Shown here: in pieces, positions 23,748-29,681 of the stretch
How positions within the stretch are numbered: the first letter of the stretch is position 1
Layout of the letters: each line of letters begins with the position of its first letter
From: an uncultured Bacteroidales bacterium
Lineage (GTDB): Bacteria; Bacteroidota; Bacteroidia; Bacteroidales; UBA932
DNA length: 29,681 bases
Direction: 5' to 3'
Assembly: GCA_934700615.1 (NCBI GenBank)
Contig: CAKUXR010000033.1
Location: 1-29,681, forward strand
Program-made: the position numbers and the translations under genes
Notes under the pieces: model-generated
What the model was told of the DNA's origin: nothing
Seen by the model: the letters and a program-made list of their open reading frames with translations, nothing else
Database searches by the model: none

Positions 23748-24173
23748 AGAGTGGAATTCTTTTCCATGAACAAGTTTATCGAGCGGATAGCGCTCGCTAA
23801 ACTTGACGGAGGTCTTCTTAAGGTCATCAATCATATCGAGAGAAATGACCTCGTCATCTTTTATGACTTCGGACTGCAACCGCTCGACAACAACTTGCGT
23901 CTGGCCCTGCTGCAGATAATTGAGGACTGCCATCAGAGGAAATCAGTGATCGTGACATCACAACTTCCCGTTTCCAAATGGTATGACTACATCAATGAGC
24001 CCATCTTGGCTGACGCCATCATAGACCACCTTACCGCTAATGCAGTTCGGATTGAACTTAAAGGCGACTCAATGAGAAGTAAGAATCAAAAAAATAATAA
24101 CTTTGCCAAACTGAAAGCAACCATATCCGAAGTGGTATATTTGAAAACGCTCCAGAAGGTACATTTAATGTGA
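23748..24173 (+). pseudogene. Truncated istB (IS21-family transposition helper ATPase)
   Basis: From about 23748 the frame matches the C-terminal half of IstB: VEFFSMNKFIERIALAKLDG, LVIFYDFGLQPLD (Walker B region), LALLQIIEDCHQRKSVIVTSQLPVSKWYDY, ADAIIDHLTANAVRIELKGDSMR. The Walker A half is missing, and upstream sequence in the same frame is not IstB-like. The usual LDDFG is FYDFG here, a change at the Walker B acidic pair. No istA is present. IstB drives target DNA binding for the IS21 transposase, and this copy cannot work. It marks a past insertion beside the lipoproteins. Confidence 0.85.
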
Positions 24174-24204
24174 TATAGTCAATAAATTCAAATAATAATT
24201 GCGG

Positions 24205-24471
24205 ATGTTAAAGTCTGATGAATATAACGATGCAGAGATGGAAATAATTACTTATCCGGAAATATATAGTTCCGAAGAAGTTAGCGGACTACTCTGTAAA
24301 AAGCCACAGTTACCTCTGCCACCGACAGAACCAGTGAAGCCTGTAATGCCATCAGATCCTGGAGAATATGATAGTGGTGGAAATAGAGGGGTTTGTTATT
24401 TGCTGTTATTGCAAGTGTTGTTATTTTCTTCTCAATTATATTGTCCGATATGGATAATAAGAGTTCAATGA
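24205..24471 (+). pseudogene. N-terminal segment of a frameshifted membrane protein
   Basis: From the ATG at 24205 the frame encodes an acidic start (MLKSDEYNDAEMEIITYPEI) and a proline-rich linker (PQLPLPPTEPVKPVMPSDPG) ending GEYDSGGNRG. Its last 27 residues overlap the next frame and look out of frame. A stop (TAG at 24384) lies just upstream of the next ORF in that ORF's frame. A single indel near the GGGG at 24388-24391 would join the two ORFs into one protein of about 380 residues. Either the gene is broken here or it is read by frameshifting. Confidence 0.55.
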
Positions 24472-25352
24472 TATTGCCAATGCTTGTAGTTATTGCTTGC
24501 TCCTTTTTCTTATTTAAAACTACAACATGGGATAAAGAGGCTCATGAACGTGAAAAAATAGATTATGAAAAGGCGAAGAAATGCTTTAGCCAAAAAATCG
24601 AATCATATAACAAGGATTTGATGGCTTTCAGGGAGGCAAAACGTGAATACGATACGATTGCTAAAAAAATACTAAGTGCTCAAAGCATATTGAAATATAG
24701 AAAAAATCAAATATCAATTTGGGTGAACGGCCGAATGACTCCTGATTTTGAATTTGTGGAAAATGAAGATGTAAAAAAAGGCGTTTCTGAGGAGTATTTC
24801 TACAATTTGTTGTGTGATGTCTTTTCTAATATCTATAATAATGCACGCGTGCCAGTTGGAAACTCTTTTTATTATCCAGATTTATTGATTTGCGAGAAAG
24901 GATTGATTATTGACGTCGAAATTGATGAGCCTTATGCTGGAAATGACAGGACTCCGATTCATTACGTAGAAGACAAATATGGAATTTGGACATCTGCTGA
25001 TGAGAATAGAAATATCTTTTTTACCTCACATGGCTTTGAGGTAATAAGGTTTTCCGAAGAACAGATTTTTCTTCATCCTCAAGAATGTCTTGATATAATC
25101 AAAGAGTATGTGTTATCCGTGTTATCTGGTTGTGTGCCAAAAGTTGAGCACAGGAATTTAGTGTTGAAAAAATGGACTAAAGATCAAGCGTCAAAATGGG
25201 CTTATCAGCGATTCCGTAATACTTATGTCCCTAGAAAATTGCAAAGTTTAATAATGAACGAAGGCGTCAAGACTTATGATGAATTAAGATACGGAAACGA
25301 ATTTGATAGCAAGCCTCCGGTGACGCACGTATTGGATAAAACGAATCTCTGA
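24393..25352 (+). CDS. Membrane-anchored DUF559/Vsr-like PD-(D/E)XK nuclease candidate
   Basis: This 319-residue frame starts at a TTG (an ATG lies at 24450), probably the downstream part of a frameshifted gene. It begins with two hydrophobic helices (FAVIASVVIFFSIIL, MILPMLVVIACSFFLF). A charged coiled coil (about 46-95, EREKIDYEKAKKCFSQKIES) follows. The C-terminal domain resembles DUF559/Vsr-type endonucleases: Glu134 in a helix (SEEYFYNLL), YYPDLLI (Asp163), LIIDVEIDEPY (Asp174, Glu176), and FFTSHGFEVIRFSEEQIF (Arg219), then a helix HPQECLDIIKEYV. The Glu/PD/DxE order fits the PD-(D/E)XK layout with a Glu in place of Lys. A nuclease held at the membrane with a proline-rich tail would suit a defence or conflict role, but this is inferred. 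AT-rich codon use differs from the PUL. Confidence 0.6.
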   Translation: MLFAVIASVVIFFSIILSDMDNKSSMILPMLVVIACSFFLFKTTTWDKEAHEREKIDYEKAKKCFSQKIESYNKDLMAFREAKREYDTIAKKILSAQSILKYRKNQISIWVNGRMTPDFEFVENEDVKKGVSEEYFYNLLCDVFSNIYNNARVPVGNSFYYPDLLICEKGLIIDVEIDEPYAGNDRTPIHYVEDKYGIWTSADENRNIFFTSHGFEVIRFSEEQIFLHPQECLDIIKEYVLSVLSGCVPKVEHRNLVLKKWTKDQASKWAYQRFRNTYVPRKLQSLIMNEGVKTYDELRYGNEFDSKPPVTHVLDKTNL

Positions 25353-25491
25353 CTCTTGTGTATTTTTTGATGTCTCAGCTGTCGCTGTCTTGTCTGGTTT
25401 TCCATCCAAGTGGACGGTCATCGACTTTCGCACACCTATTCAACATTAAAACTAAAGACTTTGGCAAAACGACACATGAAACATCAAAAAC

Positions 25492-25913
25492 TTACAACTT
25501 GAAATACTTGCAAGCCATCATATTCAGCTGTTCGTCGGTAATGTTTGAGACGCCTGCTTTCTTTATCAGAGAGAACTCCTCTTTGTTCTTGCTGATGACA
25601 AACTTGAGCTCGCATCTTCCTCCCACTTGCCCCAATCTCTCAAATGTTCAACAATCGTACTCTCGACACGACCGATCCATTCTTCTGCTACGCCATTTTT
25701 CAATGCTACGGTTCGGAAGTTCTTCAGTGAAGATACGACATCGCGAATAACTGCATCGGGCCTGCGGATGCAGTTGTCGCGGGCAAAATCAAAGATGTCT
25801 CCACGGGTGAAACCGCTAAGTTTCGCGCGTATAAACATACAATGCTCCTCATTCGGCAGATATCCGCCCCTGTTTAGATGTATGTGATGTGTTGTAAATC
25901 TCAGATTTAACTG
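25492..25913 (-). pseudogene. C-terminal fragment of a hipA-like gene, frameshifted
   Basis: On the minus strand the frame from 25913 reads NLRFTTHHIHLNRGGYLPNE, then FIRAKLSGFTRGDIFDFARD, then RRPDAVIRDVVSSLKNF, then VESTIVEHLRDWGKWEED. This is the alpha-helical C-terminal end of HipA-type kinases. A stop in frame follows at 25566. In another frame, starting near 25600, the sequence continues LKFVISKNKEEFSLIKKAGV and ends at 25492, so a frameshift is likely. The kinase core is absent and a TGA lies just upstream (25914). It is a decayed relative of, but not a copy of, the hipA at the right edge. Confidence 0.6.
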
Positions 25914-26006
25914 TCACTATGTTGATAGTTATGTTATTATTCAGCCTATTATCTTCACGTAAGTGATAGTTGTAATTGCAAAAATATGAATAAAAACCAA
26001 CAAACC

Positions 26007-26028
26007 ATCCTGACGAATACCTGAGAAG
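26007..26028. repeat. 22-bp direct repeat, left copy
   Basis: The bases beginning ATCCTGACGAATACCTGAGA match 27689-27710 exactly over 22 nt. The two copies bracket the SatD and DUF3307 genes, 1682 nt apart. The right copy is inside a short coding tail (NPDEYLRSK); the left copy is not in a recognisable gene. Confidence 0.75.
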
Positions 26029-26108
26029 CTAATGATATTGACAATATCTTTGCGTAGGTTCTGGATGTGTTTCATGAAGGATGGCACAGCGAGTCTGCAC
26101 AGGGAGTA

Positions 26109-26195
26109 ATCAAGGCTATTTCTTTGATTTGCAAAAATCAAAGACCTGCATTTGATTTCTTAATTTGATAAAATCAAGGCTATTTCTTTGATTTG
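26109..26195. repeat. Repeats and hairpin upstream of satD
   Basis: A 23-nt sequence starting ATCAAGGCTATTTCTTTGAT occurs at 26109-26131 and again at 26173-26195, 64 nt apart. The first copy's end forms a 9-bp perfect stem (CTTTGATTT at 26122-26130 with AAATCAAAG at 26135-26143, 4-nt loop). The second copy includes the -33 box of the satD promoter, so the repeats are candidate operator sites. Confidence 0.65.
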
Positions 26196-26218
26196 GCGAA
26201 ATAAAAGCATTAACTTTG
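26187..26218 (+). promoter_or_regulatory. Consensus Bacteroidetes promoter of satD
   Basis: TTTG at 26187-26190, a 20-nt spacer, and TAACTTTG at 26211-26218 match the -33/-7 consensus exactly, 24 nt before the ATG at 26243. The -33 box lies inside the direct repeat. A TTG start at 26216 inside the -7 box is not used. Confidence 0.75.
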
Positions 26219-26242
26219 AACCATACCCATAATAATATCTCT

Positions 26243-26875
26243 ATGATAAAAGGTGTAATCACAGGAGACTTGGTAAACTCCTCCCACATTGCCGTAGAAT
26301 GGCGACAAACTGTCATGGATGCCTTGAATGCATGCATTAAGGATTTTTCATCTTTAACCCCAATAAAGATGGAAATGTACAGAGGTGACAGTTTTCAAGT
26401 TGTTGTTGACAACCCGGAATTGGCGTTATCTGTAGCCATCGCACTAAGAGCAAAACTAAAAGCAAGCACACCGGACAAGTCAGAAGTTTGGGACGCGCGG
26501 TTGTCCCTTGGTATTGGAGATGTTTCTTTTGCGAGCGGAAACATTCTGACTAGTGATGGAGAGGCATTCAGACTTTCCGGCAGGGCGTTTGATAATATAG
26601 GAAAGAAGAGATTGTGCATATCTACTCCTTGGGCGGAGCTTGACAATGATTTGAATCTTGTCACTCGTTTTGCGGATAGCATCGTATCTGGATGGACGGA
26701 AAAACAAGCATTGGTATTCTATCATGCATTGGTTTTTCCGAAGTTGCAGAAGAAACTGGCAGAAGATCTGGGGATGACCAGTCAGAACTTTAATTATCAC
26801 TGGGGAGCAGCCAAAGGACAACTTATCCTTGATTATATAAACTATTACAAATCATTCGTTACAAAATTCATTTGA
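26243..26875 (+). CDS. satD: SatD family protein
   Basis: I use the ATG at 26243 (210 residues) because the longer frame's TTG at 26216 lies within the promoter. The N-terminus MIKGVITGDLVNSS is the SatD family signature (ITGDxVNS). KMEMYRGDSFQVVVDNPELA and RLSLGIGDV follow, and GRAFDNIGKKRLCIS is the middle motif. The C-terminus (KLAEDLGMTSQNFNYHWGAAK) looks like a helix-turn-helix. In Streptococcus mutans SatD is encoded in the secretion and acid tolerance operon; the biochemical role of the family is not settled. A strong promoter precedes the gene, and the DUF3307 gene follows after 7 nt, a pairing common for this family. The putative HTH and the repeats over its promoter allow autoregulation, which is inference. 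Confidence 0.85.
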   Translation: MIKGVITGDLVNSSHIAVEWRQTVMDALNACIKDFSSLTPIKMEMYRGDSFQVVVDNPELALSVAIALRAKLKASTPDKSEVWDARLSLGIGDVSFASGNILTSDGEAFRLSGRAFDNIGKKRLCISTPWAELDNDLNLVTRFADSIVSGWTEKQALVFYHALVFPKLQKKLAEDLGMTSQNFNYHWGAAKGQLILDYINYYKSFVTKFI

Positions 26876-26882
26876 CAATATT

Positions 26883-27269
26883 ATGGATTCGTTCATTGTA
26901 CTTGTGAAATTGCTTTGTGCTCATCTCTGTGCTGATTTTATTTTTCAGACTGACAGCATAAATAAAGGTAAACGCAAATCTGGAGGCACGGGTATAGCAT
27001 ATAATCTGCTTCATAGTTTGATACATGCAGGAGCCGCATATCTATTTGTGGCAAACGTATCATACTGGTTCATTCCCATAATTGTTTTCGTGACTCATTT
27101 CGTAATAGACTGGATAAAGTGCAGATTCTGCGAAGACAATCTCCCAACGTTTCTTGTGGATCAGTTCATGCACATTGCTATAATCTGCATAGTATGGTTC
27201 GTATTTTTCGGTAAAGAGGTAGATTATACCTTCCTTGAAGACACATTGACACTACCAAGGTCTGGTTGA
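26883..27269 (+). CDS. DUF3307 membrane protein, N-terminal part (split gene)
   Basis: This 128-residue frame has the DUF3307 pattern: LLCAHLCADFIFQTDSINKG, then NLLHSLIHAGAAYLFVA, then VTHFVIDWIKCRF, then FLVDQFMHIAIICIVWFVFF. The conserved His and Asp residues (HLCADF, LLHSLIHA, THFVIDW, VDQFMH) sit within membrane helices. Bacteroidales DUF3307 proteins are usually about 230-240 residues and continue with the segment found in the next frame. Here the frame ends at a TGA at 27267-27269 after FLEDTLTLPRSG. The gene is therefore probably split by a frameshift. It lies 7 nt after satD and is co-transcribed with it. Confidence 0.78.
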   Translation: MDSFIVLVKLLCAHLCADFIFQTDSINKGKRKSGGTGIAYNLLHSLIHAGAAYLFVANVSYWFIPIIVFVTHFVIDWIKCRFCEDNLPTFLVDQFMHIAIICIVWFVFFGKEVDYTFLEDTLTLPRSG

Positions 27270-27274
27270 CAATT

Positions 27275-27598
27275 ATGGCATATATCATGATGCTCAGGCC
27301 TTCATCTATATTTTTGGGGTTGTTTCTTAAGAAATGGACTCCGGCTTCAACAAATGCCCAGAGTTTGCCCAATGCTGGACAATGGATTGGTTACATTGAG
27401 AGAATTCTGATACTCACGTTTGTCCTCGTAGGGAGCTTTGAAGGAGTCGGTTTTCTGTTGGCGGCAAAGTCTGTCTTCCGCTTTGGCGAATTGAACAAGG
27501 CAAAGGAAATCCGCACTACAGAGTATGTGTTGATTGGTACATTTGCAAGTTTTACCATTGCCATTCTTACCGGAATTGCATTGTCACGTATATTCTGA
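27275..27598 (+). CDS. DUF3307 membrane protein, C-terminal part (split gene)
   Basis: From an ATG at 27275 (a TTG at 27266 overlaps the previous stop) this frame encodes MAYIMMLRPSSIFLGLFLKK, a short loop, NAGQWIGYIERILILTFVLV, GFLLAAKSVFRFGEL, and a last helix TEYVLIGTFASFTIAILTGI. These are the C-terminal helices expected of the DUF3307 protein upstream. The frames differ by an amount a one- or two-base indel near 27245-27270 would explain. Translation from the overlap could still give two polypeptides, so I do not call it dead. Confidence 0.65.
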   Translation: MAYIMMLRPSSIFLGLFLKKWTPASTNAQSLPNAGQWIGYIERILILTFVLVGSFEGVGFLLAAKSVFRFGELNKAKEIRTTEYVLIGTFASFTIAILTGIALSRIF

Positions 27599-27600
27599 CT

Positions 27601-27717
27601 CCAGTATCGCACTTCTGGCTATACTACAAAGTTTATGGAAACGGCCGGCAGCCGGACAAATTCAATTGGAAGAAAATGTTTTATCTCAATCCTGACGAAT
27701 ACCTGAGAAGCAAATGA
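27601..27717 (+). pseudogene. C-terminal tail of an unidentified gene, overlapping the DUF1810 start
   Basis: One frame reads PVSHFWLYYKVYGNG, then QPDKFNWKKMFYLNPDEYLR, SK and a TGA that overlaps the DUF1810 ATG by ATGA. The residue make-up looks like a real protein end, and the overlap is typical of operon partners. No start or upstream part exists, because the DUF3307 gene occupies that DNA. I do not recognise the family. The right copy of the 22-bp direct repeat lies in it. Confidence 0.45.
27689..27710. repeat. 22-bp direct repeat, right copy
   Basis: Exact partner of 26007-26028, inside the NPDEYLRS coding tail just before the DUF1810 gene. Confidence 0.75.
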
Positions 27718-28184
27718 AAATAAAATTATTTACCCGGAAATCTGACGAATTATACTATCGCCAGCAGGGAATTGAGCGCTTCATAGATGCGCAAAAGACT
27801 GATTACGAGCTTGCATTGGCGGAGATTGAACGCGGACGTAAGCAGAGTCATTGGATCTGGTATATCTTTCCGCAGCTTGTCGGACTGGGCCGTAGCTGCT
27901 ACTCGACACTTTATGGCATCCGCGGTCGGGAAGAAGCGGAGGCGTATCTTCAGAATGAAGTGCTGGGGCGTCGGCTGCGCGAGATTACGAATGCGCTGCT
28001 GAAGCACAATGACAAGACGGTCGAGGAAATTTTCGGCGCGCTCGATGCAATGAAAGTGCGTTCCAGCATGACCCTGTTCGACGCGATTTCGCCTGACGAC
28101 ATCTTCGCGCAAGTCCTGGATACGTTTTATGACGGGAAACGCTGCGAGTTCACATTGTCGGCAATCGCGGACAAAACCGTATAG
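27714..28184 (+). CDS. DUF1810 family protein
   Basis: The 156-residue product shows the whole DUF1810 pattern. IERFIDAQKTDYELALAEIE comes near the start. HWIWYIFPQLVGLGRSCYST (about 46-65) is the family hallmark. A YLQNEVLGRRLREI segment and FGALDAMKVRSSMTLFDAIS follow. It is soluble with no signal peptide. Some family members are linked to NAD or ADP-ribose biology, but I would not assign a reaction. The ATG overlaps the stop of an orphan coding tail, suggesting it was once second in an operon. The base composition is more GC-rich than the satD block before it, consistent with a different origin. Confidence 0.9.
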   Translation: MKIKLFTRKSDELYYRQQGIERFIDAQKTDYELALAEIERGRKQSHWIWYIFPQLVGLGRSCYSTLYGIRGREEAEAYLQNEVLGRRLREITNALLKHNDKTVEEIFGALDAMKVRSSMTLFDAISPDDIFAQVLDTFYDGKRCEFTLSAIADKTV

Positions 28185-28259
28185 CGCCCTCTAAAACACT
28201 TGGAGTATAGAATTTGTGACAATTTATACTTGGCAAGTGGGCTTTTCTGGAATTTTTGC

Positions 28260-28286
28260 TATATTTGTAACAAATAATATATTGTT
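28260..28286 (+). promoter_or_regulatory. hipBA promoter -7 box with a 5-N8-5 palindrome
   Basis: TATATTTG (28260-28267) fits TAnnTTTG. Directly after it AACAA (28269-28273) and TTGTT (28282-28286) form a palindrome with an 8-nt spacer. HipB of E. coli binds a 5-N8-5 palindrome (TATCC-N8-GGATA), so the geometry suits autoregulation; the half-sites differ. No good -33 box is visible. Confidence 0.45.
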
Positions 28287-28310
28287 TGTTTTGGCGAAAA
28301 TTACGGGATT

Positions 28311-28628
28311 ATGAATAATATGTTGGCATTTAATCTATCTATGCCTAAAGATGTTGCTTTACAGATAGCGGCAAGAGTGAAGGCAAGAAGATTGGAACTG
28401 GACTTGACTCAGGAAGGATTGTCAGCCAGAGCCGGTATCAAGTTTGCCACTTATCGCAGATTTGAGCAGACTGGTGAAATATCATTGAGAGGTTTGCTCC
28501 AAATCGGGTTTGCCATGAATGCACTTTCTGATTTTAATGCACTCTTTACTCAGAAACAGTATCAGACGCTTGATGATGTTTTGAATGAGCAATATATTTC
28601 ACGAAAAAGGGGGAAGAAAAATGAATAG
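28311..28628 (+). CDS. hipB: HipB-like XRE antitoxin/repressor
   Basis: This 105-residue protein has an XRE helix-turn-helix at about 16-72: IAARVKARRLELDLTQEGLS, IKFATYRRFEQTGEISLRGL and QIGFAMNALSDFNALF. The C-terminal tail is basic (YISRKRGKKNE). The start of the hipA-like gene overlaps its stop by 8 nt, the standard hipBA layout. HipB-type proteins bind and inhibit the HipA kinase and repress the operon. A promoter and a candidate palindromic operator lie upstream. The call is from motif and context. Confidence 0.88.
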   Translation: MNNMLAFNLSMPKDVALQIAARVKARRLELDLTQEGLSARAGIKFATYRRFEQTGEISLRGLLQIGFAMNALSDFNALFTQKQYQTLDDVLNEQYISRKRGKKNE

Positions 28629-29681
28629 CATACGGCAGATTGAAGTCATCTATGATAACCGTCCGGTGGGGCGGATGGCGCTGTCGAAAGACGGGTTGTG
28701 CGCATTTGAGTATTCAAATGAATGGCTCAATTCTGGTTTTTCGATCTCTCCATTTGAGTTGCCATTGCGCCAAGGGGTGTTCATTGCCAAACCACGTCCG
28801 TTTGAAGGCGGCTTCGGGTGCTTTGACGATTGCCTGCCGGATGGGTGGGGGTTGCTTGTGCTGGACAGATATTTACAGAAAAAAGGGGTTAATCCACGGA
28901 CATTGACTTTGTTGGATCGTCTAGCGATAGTAGGTTCTACCGGACGAGGAGCGCTGGAGTTCCGTCCTGACCGAAGTGTCATATCGGACCGGGAGTATGT
29001 AGATTTTGAAAAAATGGCGTTGGAAGCCGAACAAATACTTGATAGTGAAGAGTATAGTGGAAATGGAATTGAGGAGTTCCAATACCGTGGCGGCTCTCCC
29101 GGCGGCGCGCGTCCGAAAATATTTGCTCGTCATGAAGGGAAAGAATGGCTGGTGAAGTTCAGAGCGAAGGCGGATTCCCCGAATATTGGTAAAGAAGAAT
29201 ACCGTTATTCGCTTCTTGCAAAGAAATGCGGAATTGAGATGCCTGAAACACGGCTGTTTGAGGATAAGTATTTCGGCGTGGAGCGTTTTGACCGGACGTC
29301 GAACGGAAAGTTACATGTGGTCAGTGTCGCCGGCCTTATTGGGGCAGATTATCGTTTGCCCAGCATTGACTATTCCCATATTTTTCAGGTATGTGCTGCT
29401 TTGACGCATAATTTGTCCGAGATGAAAAAAGTGTATCGTCTGATGGCATTCAATTATTTGATAGCCAATAAAGATGACCACGCCAAGAATTTTTCGTTTA
29501 TCCATCGTGATGGCGAATGGCATTTTGCACCTGCATACGACCTTCTGCCAAGTGATGGCATCAATGGGTTTCGCACAACCTCGATCAATGATAAAATCGA
29601 GCCGAAGAAGGAGGATTTGTTTGCCGTGGCTGAAAAGTCCGGATTGGACAAGAAAGAGGTGGTAGAGATTTTTGACGAGAT
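28621..29681 (+). CDS. hipA: HipA-like serine/threonine kinase toxin (truncated by window edge)
   Basis: From the ATG at 28621, 353 residues are visible and the frame is still open at the right edge. The N-terminal domain has the HipA N1-type pattern (VIYDNRPVGRMALSKDG) and DDCLPDGWG (69-77). GGSPGGARPK (157-166) with Ser159 is the P-loop-like motif whose Ser is autophosphorylated in E. coli HipA (Ser150). Lys179 in WLVKF is the likely ATP-binding Lys. ANKDDHAKNFSF (282-293) carries the catalytic Asp286 and Asn290, and AYDLLP (305-310, Asp307) is the metal-binding DFG equivalent. All key residues are present, so the kinase looks active. Targets in this lineage are unknown (GltX in E. coli). 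It overlaps hipB by 8 nt. Confidence 0.92.
   Translation, partial: MNSIRQIEVIYDNRPVGRMALSKDGLCAFEYSNEWLNSGFSISPFELPLRQGVFIAKPRPFEGGFGCFDDCLPDGWGLLVLDRYLQKKGVNPRTLTLLDRLAIVGSTGRGALEFRPDRSVISDREYVDFEKMALEAEQILDSEEYSGNGIEEFQYRGGSPGGARPKIFARHEGKEWLVKFRAKADSPNIGKEEYRYSLLAKKCGIEMPETRLFEDKYFGVERFDRTSNGKLHVVSVAGLIGADYRLPSIDYSHIFQVCAALTHNLSEMKKVYRLMAFNYLIANKDDHAKNFSFIHRDGEWHFAPAYDLLPSDGINGFRTTSINDKIEPKKEDLFAVAEKSGLDKKEVVEIFDE

Noticed and set aside
23591..23800. 69-residue plus frame next to the IstB remnant
   Set aside because: No domain, starts in the inverted repeat, and overlaps the IstB frame.
23691..23933. 80-residue minus frame opposite the IstB remnant
   Set aside because: It is antisense to a region with clear IstB motifs.
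25941..26141. 66-residue minus frame near the 22-bp repeat
   Set aside because: No recognisable motif, no start signal, and it runs through the repeat and hairpin.
26109..26195. CRISPR-like repeat
   Set aside because: Only two copies are present, with no array and no cas genes; the second repeat coincides with a promoter element.

Overview
The window comes from a member of the Bacteroidales (Bacteroidetes). The evidence is a SusC/SusD/SusE set of outer-membrane glycan-uptake genes, several Cys-anchored lipoproteins, BspA-type leucine-rich-repeat proteins, DUF1703 AAA-ATPases, and promoter boxes of the Bacteroidetes type (TTTG, about 20 nt, TAnnTTTG). I cannot fix the genus from the sequence alone.

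Region 1 (1-12.2 kb, minus strand) is a polysaccharide utilisation locus read leftwards. Its order is a 1317-residue GH3 enzyme fused to a second domain, then SusC, SusD, SusE, and two lipoproteins of the same second-domain family; the last one runs off the left edge. Gaps are short (39, 14, 24 and 7 nt, and about 4 nt), so it looks like one operon. The striking point is one uncharacterised TIM-barrel-like domain (motifs NPLNGW, GKWGE, EGGW) occurring three times, once fused to a GH3. No regulator (HTCS, SusR or ECF sigma/anti-sigma) lies next to the locus inside the window.

Region 2 (12.2-16.05 kb, minus strand) holds two collinear copies of an AAA-ATPase/PD-(D/E)XK (DUF1703) gene. They share a promoter-leader and a 545-bp stretch that appears identical, but differ in a central patch. 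A broken DUF4886 gene lies between them.

Region 3 (16.05-19.65 kb) is defence-like. It has a minus-strand operon with the order and overlaps of a toxin-antitoxin-chaperone (TAC) system (RelE/HigB-like protein, HTH antitoxin, SecB-like chaperone), behind a good promoter with a palindrome in its spacer. Next come a small conserved-looking plus-strand gene and a minus-strand overlapping pair, a RecF/ABC-type ATPase and a DUF4276 (Toprim-like) protein.

Region 4 (19.9-23.5 kb, plus strand, AT-richer) encodes two paralogous surface lipoproteins. Each has a coiled coil, collagen-like Gly-Lys-Asp-Gly runs, an EF-hand-like loop and BspA-type repeats.

Region 5 (23.5-29.68 kb) is a patchwork. It contains an IstB (IS21) remnant, a frameshifted membrane protein with a DUF559-like nuclease domain, a frameshifted HipA C-terminal fragment, a SatD gene with a split DUF3307 gene between 22-bp direct repeats, a DUF1810 gene, and a hipB-hipA operon cut off by the right edge. 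Pseudogenes, repeats and base-composition changes mark 12-29.7 kb as an accessory island. I saw no rRNA, tRNA or CRISPR array.
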